A DNA stretch of 64,000 nt, taken from assembly GCA_037447655.1 (NCBI GenBank), contig JBBHKE010001281.1, forward strand, positions 243,498 through 307,497, read 5' to 3'. This document shows positions 23,236 to 35,779 of this stretch, piece by piece. This DNA comes from Zygnema cylindricum. Taxonomy: Eukaryota; Streptophyta; Zygnematophyceae; Zygnematales; Zygnemataceae. Position numbers and translations under genes: made by a program. Position 1 is the first letter of the stretch; every line of letters starts with the position of its first letter. Under the pieces are notes generated by a model. That model had not been told where the DNA came from, made no database searches, and worked only from the letters and a program-made list of their open reading frames with translations.

Positions 23236-25063
23236 GAGGACCAAAAGAAGTTAACATCTCCATCTACTTTTTTGAAGGATTTTTAAAAGAAGATTAAACT
23301 ACTGTTTATTTTCGAAGGAGTTTTGAAAGAAGATATTGTCTCGGTTTACCTTTTGAATATGTTTTGGAAGAAGCTATGTTTTGGAAGAAGCTAACATCTA
23401 CTTTTTGAAGGAGTTCTAAAATAAGATAACAACTCCGTTTTCTTATTGAAAGAGTTCTAATAGAAGGTCCCGTCTCTATTTAAAGACAAGAGTCAAAGAA
23501 GTTTTGCACAGAAAATTAGCATCATAAACTTTCACACTTGAATCATACGATAGACTGATTAGAAATTTCAAAATTAGTTGAACAGGAGCAGTGAGTCGAT
23601 GTTTTTTTTTGTCGGATTGTTTAGGGTCTTTGAAATATGCTTCAATTAGGGTTACTCCTTACCACAATTAGGGGCAAATCTAAATTATAGCATGTTCCTA
23701 GTTGGATATCTGCCCATTCATGCCCGTTTGTATATCCTTTTTGGAGGTTCAGAGACCATCCATTTGTGCATTGTGTAACGGATGTTTACCTTTTTCCTTT
23801 CATTTTTTATTTTGATTTTGCTGAGTCCGTTTCTTGTTTGCTATTATAAATCAGCACTGTGTTTTTATTTCTACTTTGGTGCTGAATTATGCTGTTGAAC
23901 AGAACTGAAACCCCTTTCCTTGCTGCATCCCTAGAAGGTAATAAAATATATTTTAGAAGGTAGTGGAATCTTTCTTTAGAACGGAAGTTAGCCTTGTCAC
24001 AAATTGATGACAAGGCAATGGGCATAATACCCGGTAGATAAAAAAACTTCATGTGGATGCAAGATGTCGAATGCATGACAACAGAAGATGCTAGTGCCAA
24101 GATATTATGGTTTTTTTGGTTAGGCCTCTTGACTTCATTACCTGTCATAGTGGGCACTTTGAGAGCACATAACACTTGTATTCCTATCTACTTTGACCTG
24201 TGTTGGCATACAAACCCAAAGAGTTGATCTTTGGATTTTGTCCAATTTTTCGAATACATTATATAGCAATTGCTCGTTGTTCTAACTGACAAAGAGCCTT
24301 TGGAGTTATGTGGTAGATTCAGACCATTCACACAAATTAACCAAAAGGATTAGGATGCGTTATAAAGCTTGCATGTCTCGAATATCAAGGATTGATTTTG
24401 ACCCTGTACCAAATTTTGCAGTTTTTGCCTTAATATGCAACTCTACTGTTTCTTGTTTATAATTAAAATAAAGTGCACGTGTACTGGAAAAATTCCATGT
24501 GCACAAAAAGTGATTTAGACGCATCAATATACAACAGAGTAGGATCTGAAAGCTTTTTTTGCTCACATTCTGGACCTACAAGAACATTTATCCTAATTTT
24601 ACTTTCTTTTCCTTACAGAATAGAAACAAAAAAAAAAATGAACAACCTCCAGCAATATTGCATAGTGCCAACAAGGTCAGAAAATAAGGACATTTTCTGA
24701 AACAACCAAAAAAACGCGAGAACACAAACTGTTAAATTGGCTACACGTAAATTACATCAAACAGACACTCCAGCCACTGCTCCAACCATAAAAACCCTTT
24801 TATTCTTACAGATTTCCAAAGCTTTAGAAAGAAAAAAAAACAATGTGGCTGGTCTATTCAAACAAACGCCAAAATCAGGTACTAGAACTCAACATACTGA
24901 CTCTTCGATATTTCTCCTGACCGAAAACACTTCTCTCGACTGCTAAACAATTCCCACTAATACATCATCAAGACATTCCTGAAGATGTCGAGTGTGACGA
25001 TCTTCTCCCTGTCAAAATTAGCCAATTATCACGACAAGAAACCTTCCTACTTTAACATATTTT
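23236..25063. other. Convergent intergenic region (3' ends of two genes)
   Basis: It lies between the hydrolase stop and the eIF3g stop on the opposite strand. Just after the hydrolase stop there are imperfect direct repeats of an AAGGAGTTTTGAAAGAAGAT-like unit (about 23270-23470), probably in the 3' UTR. No other gene was seen. Confidence 0.5.
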
Positions 25064-27925
25064 CTACGCCCGGTCTGCCCTTGGTGTGGCCCATTCCACT
25101 CTGAGGATAAGGTTATCGTAACCATAACCATCCAGCTTGTTAATAGCCCTCACCGCATCCTCCCTGCATTTTGTGGACAGGAAAGAAGGGGGAGGGGTAG
25201 TGGGAGAGGGAGAGGGAGCGGGAGAGGGAGAGAGAAAAGACAAGGAGAGGAGGATGGAGGAAGGGGGAGGGAGGAGGGAGAGGAGAGGGAGGGAGAGGAG
25301 AGGGAGGAGAGAGGGAGGAGGGAGGAGGAAGATGGAGAGGGGGAGGGGGAGAGAGGGAAATAGAGGGGGGAGGGACAAAGAGAAATAAAAAGTCAAGGGG
25401 GTGTCGTAAACAAATTCCTATGGTTTCAGCACAACTAAAGAAAACATGTGAGCATTTGAATAAAGGCTCTTCACAAGGATCACATTGGCTGAACATCTTT
25501 AAACCCATTCTTCAAAGTAAACAGTTCATAACAGACATTAGGTAGTTTGATGATGGTGTCAAGTCGAAAAACTGAGTGCAGAATATTCCCTCAACACTCA
25601 AAACACACCCAATTTCAATGCTAGATGTCGTGAATTAGTCATAAATTTGATGTTGAATCCTTTTACATGAAAGTTTCCGCAGTGAATGCATACCAGAATC
25701 CACGTTTGAATATTGCTAAGCCGAGCTCCCAGCCTCCTGTGGACCTTCATGGCTTTCTAAGCAAACCTCATGAGAAAAATGCATACCTGTTAACAAAGTT
25801 GATGAAGGCAAACCCTCGACTTGCTCCAGTTTCACGATCAAAAGCGACATAGATTCTTGAAATCGGTCCAAACGGCCCAAACAATTCTTGCAGATCTTGC
25901 TCGCGTGTATCTTCTGAAAGATTTGTGACACGAATTGAATTGTCGTCGCGGCCTTTCTGTCGCATACTCTCCCCTTCTCCTCGAGAACCTCCTCCTGCTC
26001 TCATAGAAGGAGGAACATATGACGCCTTTCCAGATGAGGCGGCTGTAGACAGACTGGCTCCTGGAGTATCATCATCTGGAGCTTTCTCCCCAATAGCCAT
26101 TCCTTTACTTGCAGCAAGATCCTTAAAGGGACACTTTGAAGTCCAGTGATCTCCCTTCTTTCCACATATACGACAAACAATGAGAGAGGCGTTGGGATTA
26201 ACTGCTCCAAGATCCGTTGTTTTTGCACTCTCTTCTGTCTTCCCAGTAACTTTATTTATACGCTCTAAGAAAATCTCCTCAGTTGAAATCATAGTGAAGT
26301 TATCCGATCCAATCTGAAAGGGAGACGGGGGGGGAGCAGAGACAAAGAAAATGTGAGCTCCTGGCCTGGTGTATAACAGATTGACTTTCCCAAAGCGTCT
26401 TAATCTAAACAACCAGTAATTATCCCTTACATTCTTGCCTTTTGGAAACATTACCAGCATAGTATCCCATGAAATAACAAAAAAAATCCAGGGAATTCTG
26501 AACCACATCTGAATGCATGATTTTCCTTCCCATACTTATTAGGCCTCATTTAAGGTTCGAAAATAATGTCCAAGTTCACAATTTCTGTTCATTTCTTTGA
26601 AAAGCCGGTCAGTACTCCCGTATAACCTAAATCAATGTGGACCCTGAACCTAATGTCCACACATTTATATAACCAATGAACACCACGTGTCAACTGAAAA
26701 CACGCTGCCTAAATAAGTCGAATTAGGGTAAAATGCTCCTTTTCCAAAAAACCTACACCAGTGCAGATGTGAGAAAAAAGAGCAAAGAAACTGTTTTGGA
26801 TCCAGATAATAGTGGCGGACAGTATTTATGTGATAAACATGTGAAACGACGTTCTTTTATCTAACAACATAAATGTATAAAACGGAATAAGATGCACACG
26901 AAGGACTACTGTGAACATGGACAGAAAGCAAGCATAAAGGTGAGACACAATGAAGCCCTCTATCACATAGGTTTAAGGGGTAACCAAGTTTTCACGGTCC
27001 ATTCTGAATTTTTCAAGGACTTGAGCAGGATCTTTAATTTGAAATTCAATTAAGATCAAATCACTGAAAACCCCGGATTTGGAGACCTAAATATTGGAAT
27101 TCTCGAGAAAATGCTACTCAAGATGACTACAGAGAGTAGATTTTATAAACCCTCAGACTCTAAAATACTGTAAACAAGACATTCTTAGCAAAAATCTATC
27201 AAAAATCTACAGGAAGCCTGAAAAGCCCTAATCGAATTTCAAATATGACAAATAGAATGCAGAGGAAGTGAAATTCACCTAGAAAGACATTAGGCGAGGA
27301 AAATATTATAATCAACAAACTACTTGGTAGTTTTAGAGATGCCTTCTGGAAGAAGTATTGCTGCAAAAGGGTTTCTGTTACACACTTTTCAAAAAAAAAA
27401 TCTACAAGAAAATGAGATTGAGTGAAAAACTTGTGGTGATATCACTTAAGTTACAAAAATTTCAAACCTAAAATTCGCTAAACTCAGAGGCTCTCGACCA
27501 CGGGAAAACTGTTTCATATAAGGTATGACATTAAAATTAGTGCAGCAGAAAAAACTAGAAAATAAAAAGTTAACAGTTGTGTGAATTGAGGATATTCTAT
27601 TTTGTTCCTTCAACAAAAAATCTAGAAATACCATATAGGATAGTGAAATTACAAATTTCTTTATTACCTGGCCAGCTGAATCTCCGAACTTCTTTAAATT
27701 ACGTCTTCGAACTACTTCAGGTTTCAACCTTTTCAATTGCTTCTTTACTCGAAACTTTTTTGTAAGTTTAACTCTTTGTCCTTCTTCATTCATCCTCCAC
27801 TCAATCACAATCTTGATTCCTTTTTCATCAGGACCTATCACTTGTGTCGGCGGGAGAACGTTATCTAATCCTTCGTCATCTTCATCAGCGTCTCCCCACC
27901 GAAACTGATCCTTTCTGGCAGCCAT
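25064..27925 (-). CDS. eIF3g: Translation initiation factor eIF3 subunit g
   Basis: Three minus-strand exons, 27925-27668, 26313-25787 and 25163-25064, join in phase to 294 aa, the length of Arabidopsis eIF3g. The N-terminal acidic segment begins MAARKDQFRWGDADEDDE. A CCHC zinc knuckle (C133, C136, H142, C147; CRICGKKGDHWTSKC) follows, then KASYVPPSMRAG. A C-terminal RRM has RNP2 IRVTNL (213-218) and RNP1 RGFAFINF (252-259) and ends RVEWATPRADRA. eIF3g is a core cytoplasmic eIF3 subunit that contacts mRNA and the 40S subunit during scanning and reinitiation. The last exon encodes only 33 residues and is separated by an intron filled with a polypurine tract. An upstream ATG-like extension of the first frame is not supported. 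Confidence 0.96.
25186..25392. repeat. Polypurine GGGAGA tract in eIF3g intron 2
   Basis: About 205 bp of nearly pure purine on the plus strand (CU-rich in the eIF3g transcript), starting only about 22 bp from the acceptor of the last exon. It therefore forms a very long polypyrimidine tract in front of that splice site. Confidence 0.9.
26314..27667. other. eIF3g intron 1
   Basis: 1354-bp intron with GT-AG borders on the minus strand. There is a pyrimidine-rich acceptor with a short G/C homopolymer near 26328-26336. No further feature was found. Confidence 0.8.
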
Positions 27926-28212
27926 TTTCTGAGAATCAGAGAGCAGCAAGTTTACAAACTGAATGATAAAAAAAAAGAAACGGTATGTTAGAGAAAAAAA
28001 CAAGGAAACAGAGTTGATGGAAAGAAAATTCGACAAAAAATATTTCCCAATGAATCAGTAACCTCACGGGTTGGAGTGGAAAAAGAAAGAAAACCTCCTG
28101 GCGGCTACACGCTAACGTTTTAACGCTAGAGAAAAGGCAGGAGGACGTAAGATTCCTCCAAGCTTAGGGTTTGGAACTTTTGCATGATGATGTGTAAAGA
28201 ACTACAGAGACG

Positions 28213-28451
28213 TGTACCTTCTGTATCGGTATTAGTGTCGATGTTTTCTTCGCCGAGTTAATTGACGATCCCCCGGTGCACACTTGTCCAATTTCAGTTT
28301 TGAGACCGACAATCGGAGGGTAAGATCCTCATTTTTCTATTGCAGCCGTCGGATTAAGAATCCAGCAATGTGGACGGAGAAAAGATAGTTTTAAAATAAA
28401 TAAATAAAGTAAAAAGACAATTGACGCTAATAACGATACATGGTGTAGTGT
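28213..28451. mobile_element. Short MITE upstream of eIF3g
   Basis: The left end GTACCTTCTGTATCGGTATT (about 28214) and the right end (28423-28450, GACGCTAATAACGATACATG then GTGTAG) are imperfect inverted repeats of the CAGTACACC family. The interior GACCGACAATCGGAGGG and GTGGACGGAGAAAAGATAG parallel copies near 1060-1143 and 5640-6020. It lies about 290 bp upstream of the eIF3g start, within its probable promoter region. Confidence 0.55.
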
Positions 28452-31400
28452 TCTCTATATCGTGTTATTGTAACCTATAGTCGATATGTACTTTGGTTTC
28501 GACAATCATATATCGATTCGAGTTTCGAACAGCCAAAATTGATGACCACCGCGATACATAAATATTGATATCAGTTTCCGTACCATTATTTGATCGGTAA
28601 TAAAAAAACGCGACGTTGTAGCTTTTACATTTGACGTTCCTACGAAGGACAGAATGAAAAGTTTGATAGCCAAACCGATCAGCCACGTTCGCAACTTTTA
28701 CTATCTCGGTTTGGATCGAAGTCGCTCTTTTTTTTTACCCATTTTGTACGCTGATGGCTTTTCCATCGCACGTTTTGCAATTAATTTACTTTCATGGTAA
28801 TTTCAAAGGAACACGGAACGCGAGAGGACAAAAAGTGCCAAAATGGCAGAATCCACTTCCGGATCAATAAAAATGCCGTACACATGGAAATACTCCCTTA
28901 GTGCGCAGACGCCCGCCCTGGCAAGAGTACGGTAGATGACACATGTTCAAACTTTATTGTAGAAGTTATAACGCTTTCATGATCGCGATAGCCGATAAGA
29001 TAACTCGCAAGTGTAAGATTCGAAGAAGCCACTGCAATGTTCTTTGGTTGCGCAATACATTTTGTTGCTACAACTAAATTGCCCACATTCTTTGGTGCGG
29101 GAACGAAAGCTATATGTTATAAACTCAACCGAGAACGCTATTTGAAATTTCACCAGCCGTGTACCAGCTGCAGAGCGAACTATTCTTTCGCCTTTTACTA
29201 AAGAATACCGTGCAACTCGTACAGATAGCGGCATATACTAATTTTTGGGAAGCCTCACCGAAGGCTCCACAATGAAAGAAACTTGGAAGCGATCATAATT
29301 CGTATATGGTAACTCACGACGAACTACACCCTGTGAGACTGCAATTGGTAAATTACTTCTATCACATTAGTTAGTATGATGAATCGGACCTGGGCTTGGA
29401 CCTCAATACGTACCTTGCAACATCATCATCCACGTAACGAAATCAGTCACAGGCGACAGGGCACACTCAAACGGTTCAAAGGGTTAATTCTGTCAGATGC
29501 TGCACTCCTGGTGTTGGAACTAAAACTGGGCCTACATACATGTTACATAAATTATATAAATGGCCAAGGATGACTTCTGGCTGATAAGTTAGTACACCAC
29601 CCATGATCTTTAGCTTTGAAGAAATATTAGTGTAAATTCTAATTTAGTTTTATTAACGTTAATTTGTGTATAGGTGACAAAAAAAAAAAACAAAAAAAAC
29701 CATTACCATTAATTTTGGCACCTACCGCCAATTTGTTTGTAGCTTTTAAGTTCAGTTGTCATCAACATTATTTCAAATGCAAATAGACTACCTTGACAGC
29801 ATCCGGCGGGTGGAGTACTTGTGGGGTTTGGAAATCGTACAAGGCATACAAATCAACAGTAAAATTTAACAGTATTTTAGGTTATTTTAAACTATCTTAC
29901 GGTTTACGTTAAGTAATGTTCGCGCTATTTCCGACGACTAACAGCTATTTAAAGTTAAATTACATGCGAGTCTCACTTAACTTTGTAGACATGAAATACC
30001 ACAAAGACGCTCTGTGCGAAAACAGACTTGTCGTACATATTGCTAATTTCTACGAACATAATATAAAGGGACTAACAATAATGAAAAATCTACATATTAA
30101 TGTCAATTCTGTTTTAACGTTACAACACTAAATTATGATTTTGAGCTAAAAAAAGCTGCAACAGAACGAGTGTTATTAACGCTAACATCGATGGCCAGTG
30201 CAGTTTGTTGTCCTCTGCATGTCTTTGTTAATTTTTTCTTTCGTTCAGCCTGTTTTTCCTTCTTGTTTGCTTCCACCCACATTGGGTCTTTCAGTATGAT
30301 AAGAACAACATAGCATTTTGTCCATCAAATGTATGTGTAAATATTACTTTGCCATGATAAGAACATGTAGCAAATTGCCTTGCTTCATGCGTCAGATTGA
30401 GCATTCATTGATAAATCAATGTAAATAGCATTACATGGGGCATTAGTAGCAGAATTACCAGCATTATGCTGACTTGAACAGACTGGTCTATCCAATCTCA
30501 GCATTTCAATTAGTAGTTATAATGAGCAGATACATCCTCAAAATACTAAGTACTTACAAGACTGCACCTTCTTGCATTTTCACTCTATGCTTAGATTGTG
30601 AAGTCCCTCGTTGCCACTGTTCCATATTTTTCCATGAATCCTTTTCAAATGTTATCTTGTTAATGTTTTTATTTCATGTACACACAGACAGAAACGGGAG
30701 TAGCCTGGACGGAGTCTTTTGCGTATACAAAAAGTGGTACAAAACAATCAGTATGTCCGAATTCTACTTGCCAGTGCCGAAAATAATACCTCCAGCACAA
30801 ATTTCTGGAGACAGAAGAACATCTTGAATGTGAGTAAACATTAAATTATTTTATGCCTTCCACCAACATGTCTGCTTAGCATTACTGTTGTGGTTGCACG
30901 ACAAAAGAATTCATTTATTCTATCTGGTCACCTTGACATTGACAATGCTGACTATTGTCTAGTTGAGTTTCAGAAATCCATTCAGCATAAGCCGAGGTCA
31001 TGGTTCGTGAGCTAGCTGGCAGGCACTTCATGTAGTAAACTGAATGATCCCAGAAAGAAGACATCTTACAGAAGCTACAACAGATAACATTAAGGCAATA
31101 AAATTGCAAGACAGCTGTCAATAGCTTTACACCTAACTTTTCAGACAAGAATTGAACTTGTAGGATTGTGAACACTATCCATCACGATTAGGGCTTTTAA
31201 CACAGTCAGTTACACATTTTTAGAACCAAAACCAACAATTCACCACCATACTCCACCTGTTAAGCAGTGTAAATCAATTAATAGTAATGATTCCCTAGAC
31301 TAGTATCGACGATTAGATAACTTCCATTCTAATCATGAAAGTGATTACAGCACAAGAAAAGAAAAGGAAATCATCATTTACAGAGCTGCTAGTAAGTTAA

Positions 31401-32213
31401 GTCGCCTTTAAAAAAAGGTAGAGGCCAAAGCATGATCCAGTAGAATGCTTCAACAAAAGTAACAAAATGTTGACTTATCCATTTCTAACACCTTAAATCG
31501 TGACATTGCATTACATCGTGCACAGCAACACTAGAGCTTAAACACAAAGCTACTACAGATTACACTGGTTTAAGAGGACCTACAAAAATATTGCAGATGC
31601 TCCTAAAACACAAAAATATCAAGGGCTGCAAAGAGAGCTTGAAGTGCCATGCATGACTAACACACTTCTTCATCACAAACTTGTGATTCCACCATCCGGA
31701 TAAGACATTACAATCAGACAACAACAAGAGACAACCAGTTCAGATATTTTGGGTCAAAACTGTAGAGACTAGTTCAGCTCACCGTGTTAATTAGAGCTTC
31801 AGTTATTGCAATTGCCTGTACAAAATGGTTCCACAACCTACGGTACAAAAGTATTATTTTTCAAGACATGCTACAGAAAGATGCGATCTCTCACTTGACA
31901 AGTGACAATTTCCAAAAAAAAAAAAATGTAACCCCTGCACCAGGAGAATAGTCATAATTGTTAAACGGCAGAGGTGTAACTAGCTAAAAGAATATTGCCC
32001 TTTCTTGGAGCAAAAGCCAGCCACATCAACGTTCAGATTCTTACTATAAAACAGATTCTATCTTCCAACATTCTTCCAGCCACCCAGTCTATCAAGAGGC
32101 TACTTGCAGTCTGCCAAATTGCACAACCTAAAGCAAAGAAACAGACAGAAAAAAAAAAATTGAGTATAGCTTCCAACAGTACAAGAAAGATTGATGTCTT
32201 GTGGCCTTTCTCA
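28452..32213. other. Intergenic, 3.7 kb
   Basis: No convincing gene. Small frames lack codon-like composition and family motifs. The right part, from about 31 kb, may include the 3' UTR of the minus-strand hypothetical gene at 32214-32663. A stretch near 28455-28560 carries GATATATCG-like words seen in other transposon remnants here. Confidence 0.45.
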
Positions 32214-32663
32214 TTACGGCTCAATGGCGTGCTCCACTGCATGCTTACGAAATCGCAGTTCACCAAAGTGCTGTACCTCAGCATCACCAGTGTGAAGAGG
32301 CTCGTCTCCTAACATTTCCATCAATGATCCACAGCTGCGAGACCGGCTTCTCAGAAATACTTTTTTTGGCCGTGCACTTGGAACTGAAACAGCAACTGGA
32401 AAAAAAGGTGACTGAAGACACCTGGGACTATTTGGTGCTGTTTGTGAATCTAAAGAAGAGAGTTTCGGTTCTCGTTTAATCAGATGTTCAGGAGGTGATT
32501 CTGGTCTCTCTTGCACAAATAAGACGCCACTTGCAAAACTGCCAAATCCTGACGATCCTCCAGTCGCGACCTTCGTGTCATTAGGAAGAGCTTGTGAATT
32601 CAGGCCATTAATACGCTCTTGGAGTATATTGGCAGCTCTCATCTCCTGCTGAGACCTTCCCAT
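32214..32663 (-). CDS. Hypothetical protein, 149 aa, Ser/Pro-rich
   Basis: I do not recognise the family. The frame starts at ATG 32663 (MGRSQQEMRAANILQERING) and ends at 32214. Composition looks coding: mixed residues, no simple repeats, and Ser/Pro-rich disordered stretches such as ERPESPPEHLIKREP and TAPNSPRCLQSP, then a basic PKKVFLRSRSRSCG segment. There is no signal peptide, membrane helix or known catalytic motif. It could be a single-exon gene or the last exon of a larger minus-strand gene whose upstream exons lie beyond 32.7 kb. The S-P pairs and basic cluster suggest a phosphorylated regulatory protein, but that is speculation. Confidence 0.5.
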   Translation of the reverse strand: MGRSQQEMRAANILQERINGLNSQALPNDTKVATGGSSGFGSFASGVLFVQERPESPPEHLIKREPKLSSLDSQTAPNSPRCLQSPFFPVAVSVPSARPKKVFLRSRSRSCGSLMEMLGDEPLHTGDAEVQHFGELRFRKHAVEHAIEP

Positions 32664-32699
32664 GATGTACAACTTTGATTCACAAACACTCTCTACTAA

Positions 32700-33555
32700 A
32701 TACTCACTTTATCCTGGCTCTTCTTCGACAACAATCGATCAGACTTTCTTCAAAAAAAAAAATGAGCCTCCAGTAAGAGGAAATTGTTACAATATTTCAG
32801 GAAAACGCCAAAAAATGACACGATGAAGGTGAAAACTATTCGAAAGAATAGCCGGCTGCGCTGTCAAAACTCCAATCAAATTCAAGGAAAAAGAACAGAC
32901 AGACATTCACTGCCTTGCAAATGTGTTGTGGCCCTTCTATTCTTCAAAAAAAGAGATACACCAGTACTAACAAAGCTGGAGCAATTAATATCCACAAGGA
33001 TATAATATCAGAGAGTGACGATACTACAAAACTAATTTCTCAAATCAGTTCGTAAAAAAGTTACACAAAAAAACCTATAAAATAATCTCTCTCCATCACT
33101 AACCGCGCACAAATTGACAGTTTGGACAGCTCCGTTCCTAGCCTCCAGCAGCCATAGTCTGGCAAAAGCAAATGTACACAATCGACTTCTTGAAAATGCT
33201 TTGCAATGGTTGACAAGCATGCGAATCGGCTCAAAAGGAATCAACGAATAGAAACGCTCGAAAATGTAAAAGCTTGTCGTACGAGATCGTAGAGTAAGGG
33301 TCTCGTCGCATACAAAAATCTCGCACGTTTAACTGGCAACAGCCAACAGGAACAATAACCAACAGTTGAGGTTATCATCTATAGAAAACAGGAATTCTGA
33401 GTTCACGACAATCAAACTGGGAACAAATACATCGAACGTCCAGCCTCCAAAAGAGAAATCCAGTTTCAAAAAAAGACTCGATTACTGCCAGTAAAATTAA
33501 TATACGTGGCAATGGAATATGGCGTTGTGTAAAAAGTAAACACGTACACACAAGG
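32700..33555. other. Unassigned spacer / possible 5' region of the hypothetical gene
   Basis: No supported coding region or repeat. Confidence 0.4.
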
Positions 33556-33562
33556 ACAACTG

Positions 33563-33815
33563 GAGTTCATGGTGTACTGTATTTATTAACGTTAAAATAG
33601 CATTTACGGTATTTTTGGGAACTTCTCATTTAGTGTTGGCTACACCGTGAATCGCTATTAGCGTTAATAAATAATTAATGTAAAAAAAGAATTAATGCTA
33701 TATTACAGTAATTCCACGCCCCCTAATTAATAACTCTAATTGTTTTTTTACGTTAATATAGGTACAGTATAATTAGAGCTAATAATTCTAATTTGGACAA
33801 TTTTAAAATAGTGTA
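33563..33815. mobile_element. Cluster of MITE ends, CAGTACACC family
   Basis: A right-type terminus at 33563-33580 (TTCATGGTGTACTGTA) and a left-type terminus at 33641-33662 (TACACCGTGAATCGCTATTA) lie close together. AT-rich TTAGAGTAAT-like sequence runs between them and the next element, which suggests abutting, partly deleted copies. Confidence 0.5.
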
Positions 33816-34440
33816 CAGTACACCGCGAATCCTAATTAGAGTAATGAAAAAATTAGAGTACAAAAACCAAAAAAAAAATTAGAGTAATGAACGCTAATTT
33901 ATGTGATAGATCTTTTTCAACTATGAAGTTTACTCTAATTTATTTAATCATTCTATATTAGGTTATGTCGGCATAATTTTTTGCGTGATAATTATGAACA
34001 CTAAATTACGTAGATGTACAAAATATGTCAGTCGGTATAGTATTGACGTCATTATGACGCTGGTACTATTTGTCGCATTCAATGTCAGTTAAAGTTCACA
34101 CAGACGACGATGCTGTCAACGGACGAGAGCTATGCAAACGGATTTCTTTCGATGTGATTGATTTTTTTGTTTAGTGCGATTTCACATGCGAGCGCGATTC
34201 TATAAAATCATTATTTGTACCTTTTTACTCATAAAAGTACAATTTTGCACGTTCAGACGTCGTCCGTACTCCACACTATTTAAAAATGACATATATTAGA
34301 AATTTTTACGCTAATTAAACCTCACCTAAATTAGAATAATGAAAAAATTAGAATCGATTACTCTATTTGATGTGATTGACCCGAAATTTCGAGCGACCGA
34401 ATTAGAGTAATTTACCCTAAATACGATTCGCGGTGTACTG
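33816..34440. mobile_element. Intact TA-flanked MITE with perfect inverted ends
   Basis: CAGTACACCGCGAATC at 33816-33831 and its exact complement GATTCGCGGTGTACTG at 34425-34440, each bordered by TA (33814-33815 and 34441-34442). TA duplication and short perfect ends point to a Tc1/mariner-type (Stowaway-like) non-autonomous element of 625 bp. It is the best-preserved member of the dispersed family and defines its ends. No transposase frame is present. Confidence 0.8.
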
Positions 34441-34582
34441 TAATGTATTGTAGAAAATGTGTCCGCTCATACTAACATTGCTCGATATTTCGTATAGTCC
34501 TACAGAAGATTTGCCACATAAAGGCGTCGACACGCAAAATAGAGTGCGTCGACACGAAAAAGAGCACTAAGATTTGATTCTC

Positions 34583-35363
34583 AGGGTATGTCCCCGTGTA
34601 CTTGTAACTTAGCAAACTTACTTTGCATTTTAGCGCAGATCCGTCAGACCCGGTTTTTAAGTGTTCCTATGTTTGTAAAAATGAAATCATAACTTACGCT
34701 TGTGACTATTGTATACGTCGACAATACCTGTGACGGTTGTCAACGTCAACAATTTGTGGTCGCACGTTGTTTTTTGAAACTGCTTATGGCGTCGCATGTC
34801 TTACCGTGACATTGTAGACGTACCGCCTTCCAGCTTGTGTTGTTTCACGGTTGAAGACGATGCGCTTTGCTTTTGCGTCTCCTATCCGGTCGACGTGAAA
34901 TGGTATCGGAATTTGAAGACCCCTCCAAAAAAGAAATGCGTACTGGACGAAAACGGACAAAACCAAACAATTTCTGAACTTTTATTCGTCGTATTCGAAC
35001 GCAAACGGACAAAACTTAGGTAATATTGTATTTTTCTTTGTCCTTGGAAATCGTATGAAAATTTTCGAAAATTACGGCACGTGCGGATATATGTTCCTAT
35101 TTGTTTATCTAAATATACCTAGTTTTAAAACACATCGCGCATGTGTTTTAAACGTAAGGTTGAAGATGACGTTTTTTGTCGTGGAAGTGGGCCGAAAAAC
35201 ACAAGACGACAAATTTTCATACATCCTAAATTTGGGGATGACGCAAATTGTACTCTACAAATTTGCGATTCCTTCGTACGGTTGCAACTTGGGCAGTACG
35301 GCACTAAGTTTTACAAGAAAACGACACAAAAAAAACCTTACTTATGCACATGGGGACATACCC
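34583..35363. mobile_element. Harbinger-like non-autonomous element, TCA duplication
   Basis: Ends GGGTATGTCCCCGTGT (34583-34598) and ACATGGGGACATACCC (35348-35363) are inverted with one mismatch, and TCA flanks both sides (34580-34582, 35364-35366). Termini and TNA duplication match the 16161-17088 family, but the interior differs for most of its length. There is no transposase. Confidence 0.8.
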
Positions 35364-35779
35364 TCAGTGATAAAGACAAAGGAAAATCATGCTGACTTGT
35401 TCTCACGTGTTTATACATCGACTATGTGAAAACGAGGTACATTGGCTACAATATGGGAAGAACATACCTAAACTAGAGCTATACATAAATTAGAGTTTAA
35501 TCAGAATTAGGGGGTATCCACATGTAATTGGTACTTTGATAAAGTATTTTGGACTGTAGTGAAGATTCTCCATACTACTTTGAAGAGCGTCCCCATGTGC
35601 GAAAATGAAATCAGAAGTTGTAAATGTGACGGTTGTAGACGTAGGTACAGTTTGTGACCATTGAAGACGACTACAAAACTTTCGACGATTGGTGACGGGT
35701 TTTGATGAGGTTTATTGACGGGCTGGATTCTCTTGTCCGGGGGTGGAAAAAAGGAAACGCCAAAATGCGTTCACATGAC

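Noticed and set aside
27926-28036. N-terminal extension of eIF3g to 28036
   Set aside because: The hydrophobic Phe/Ser run does not resemble eIF3g. The conserved start is MAARKDQ at 27925.
30474-30827. 117-codon plus-strand frame
   Set aside because: Starts without a clear context, biased to Cys/Phe/Ile as in AT-rich non-coding DNA, no motif.
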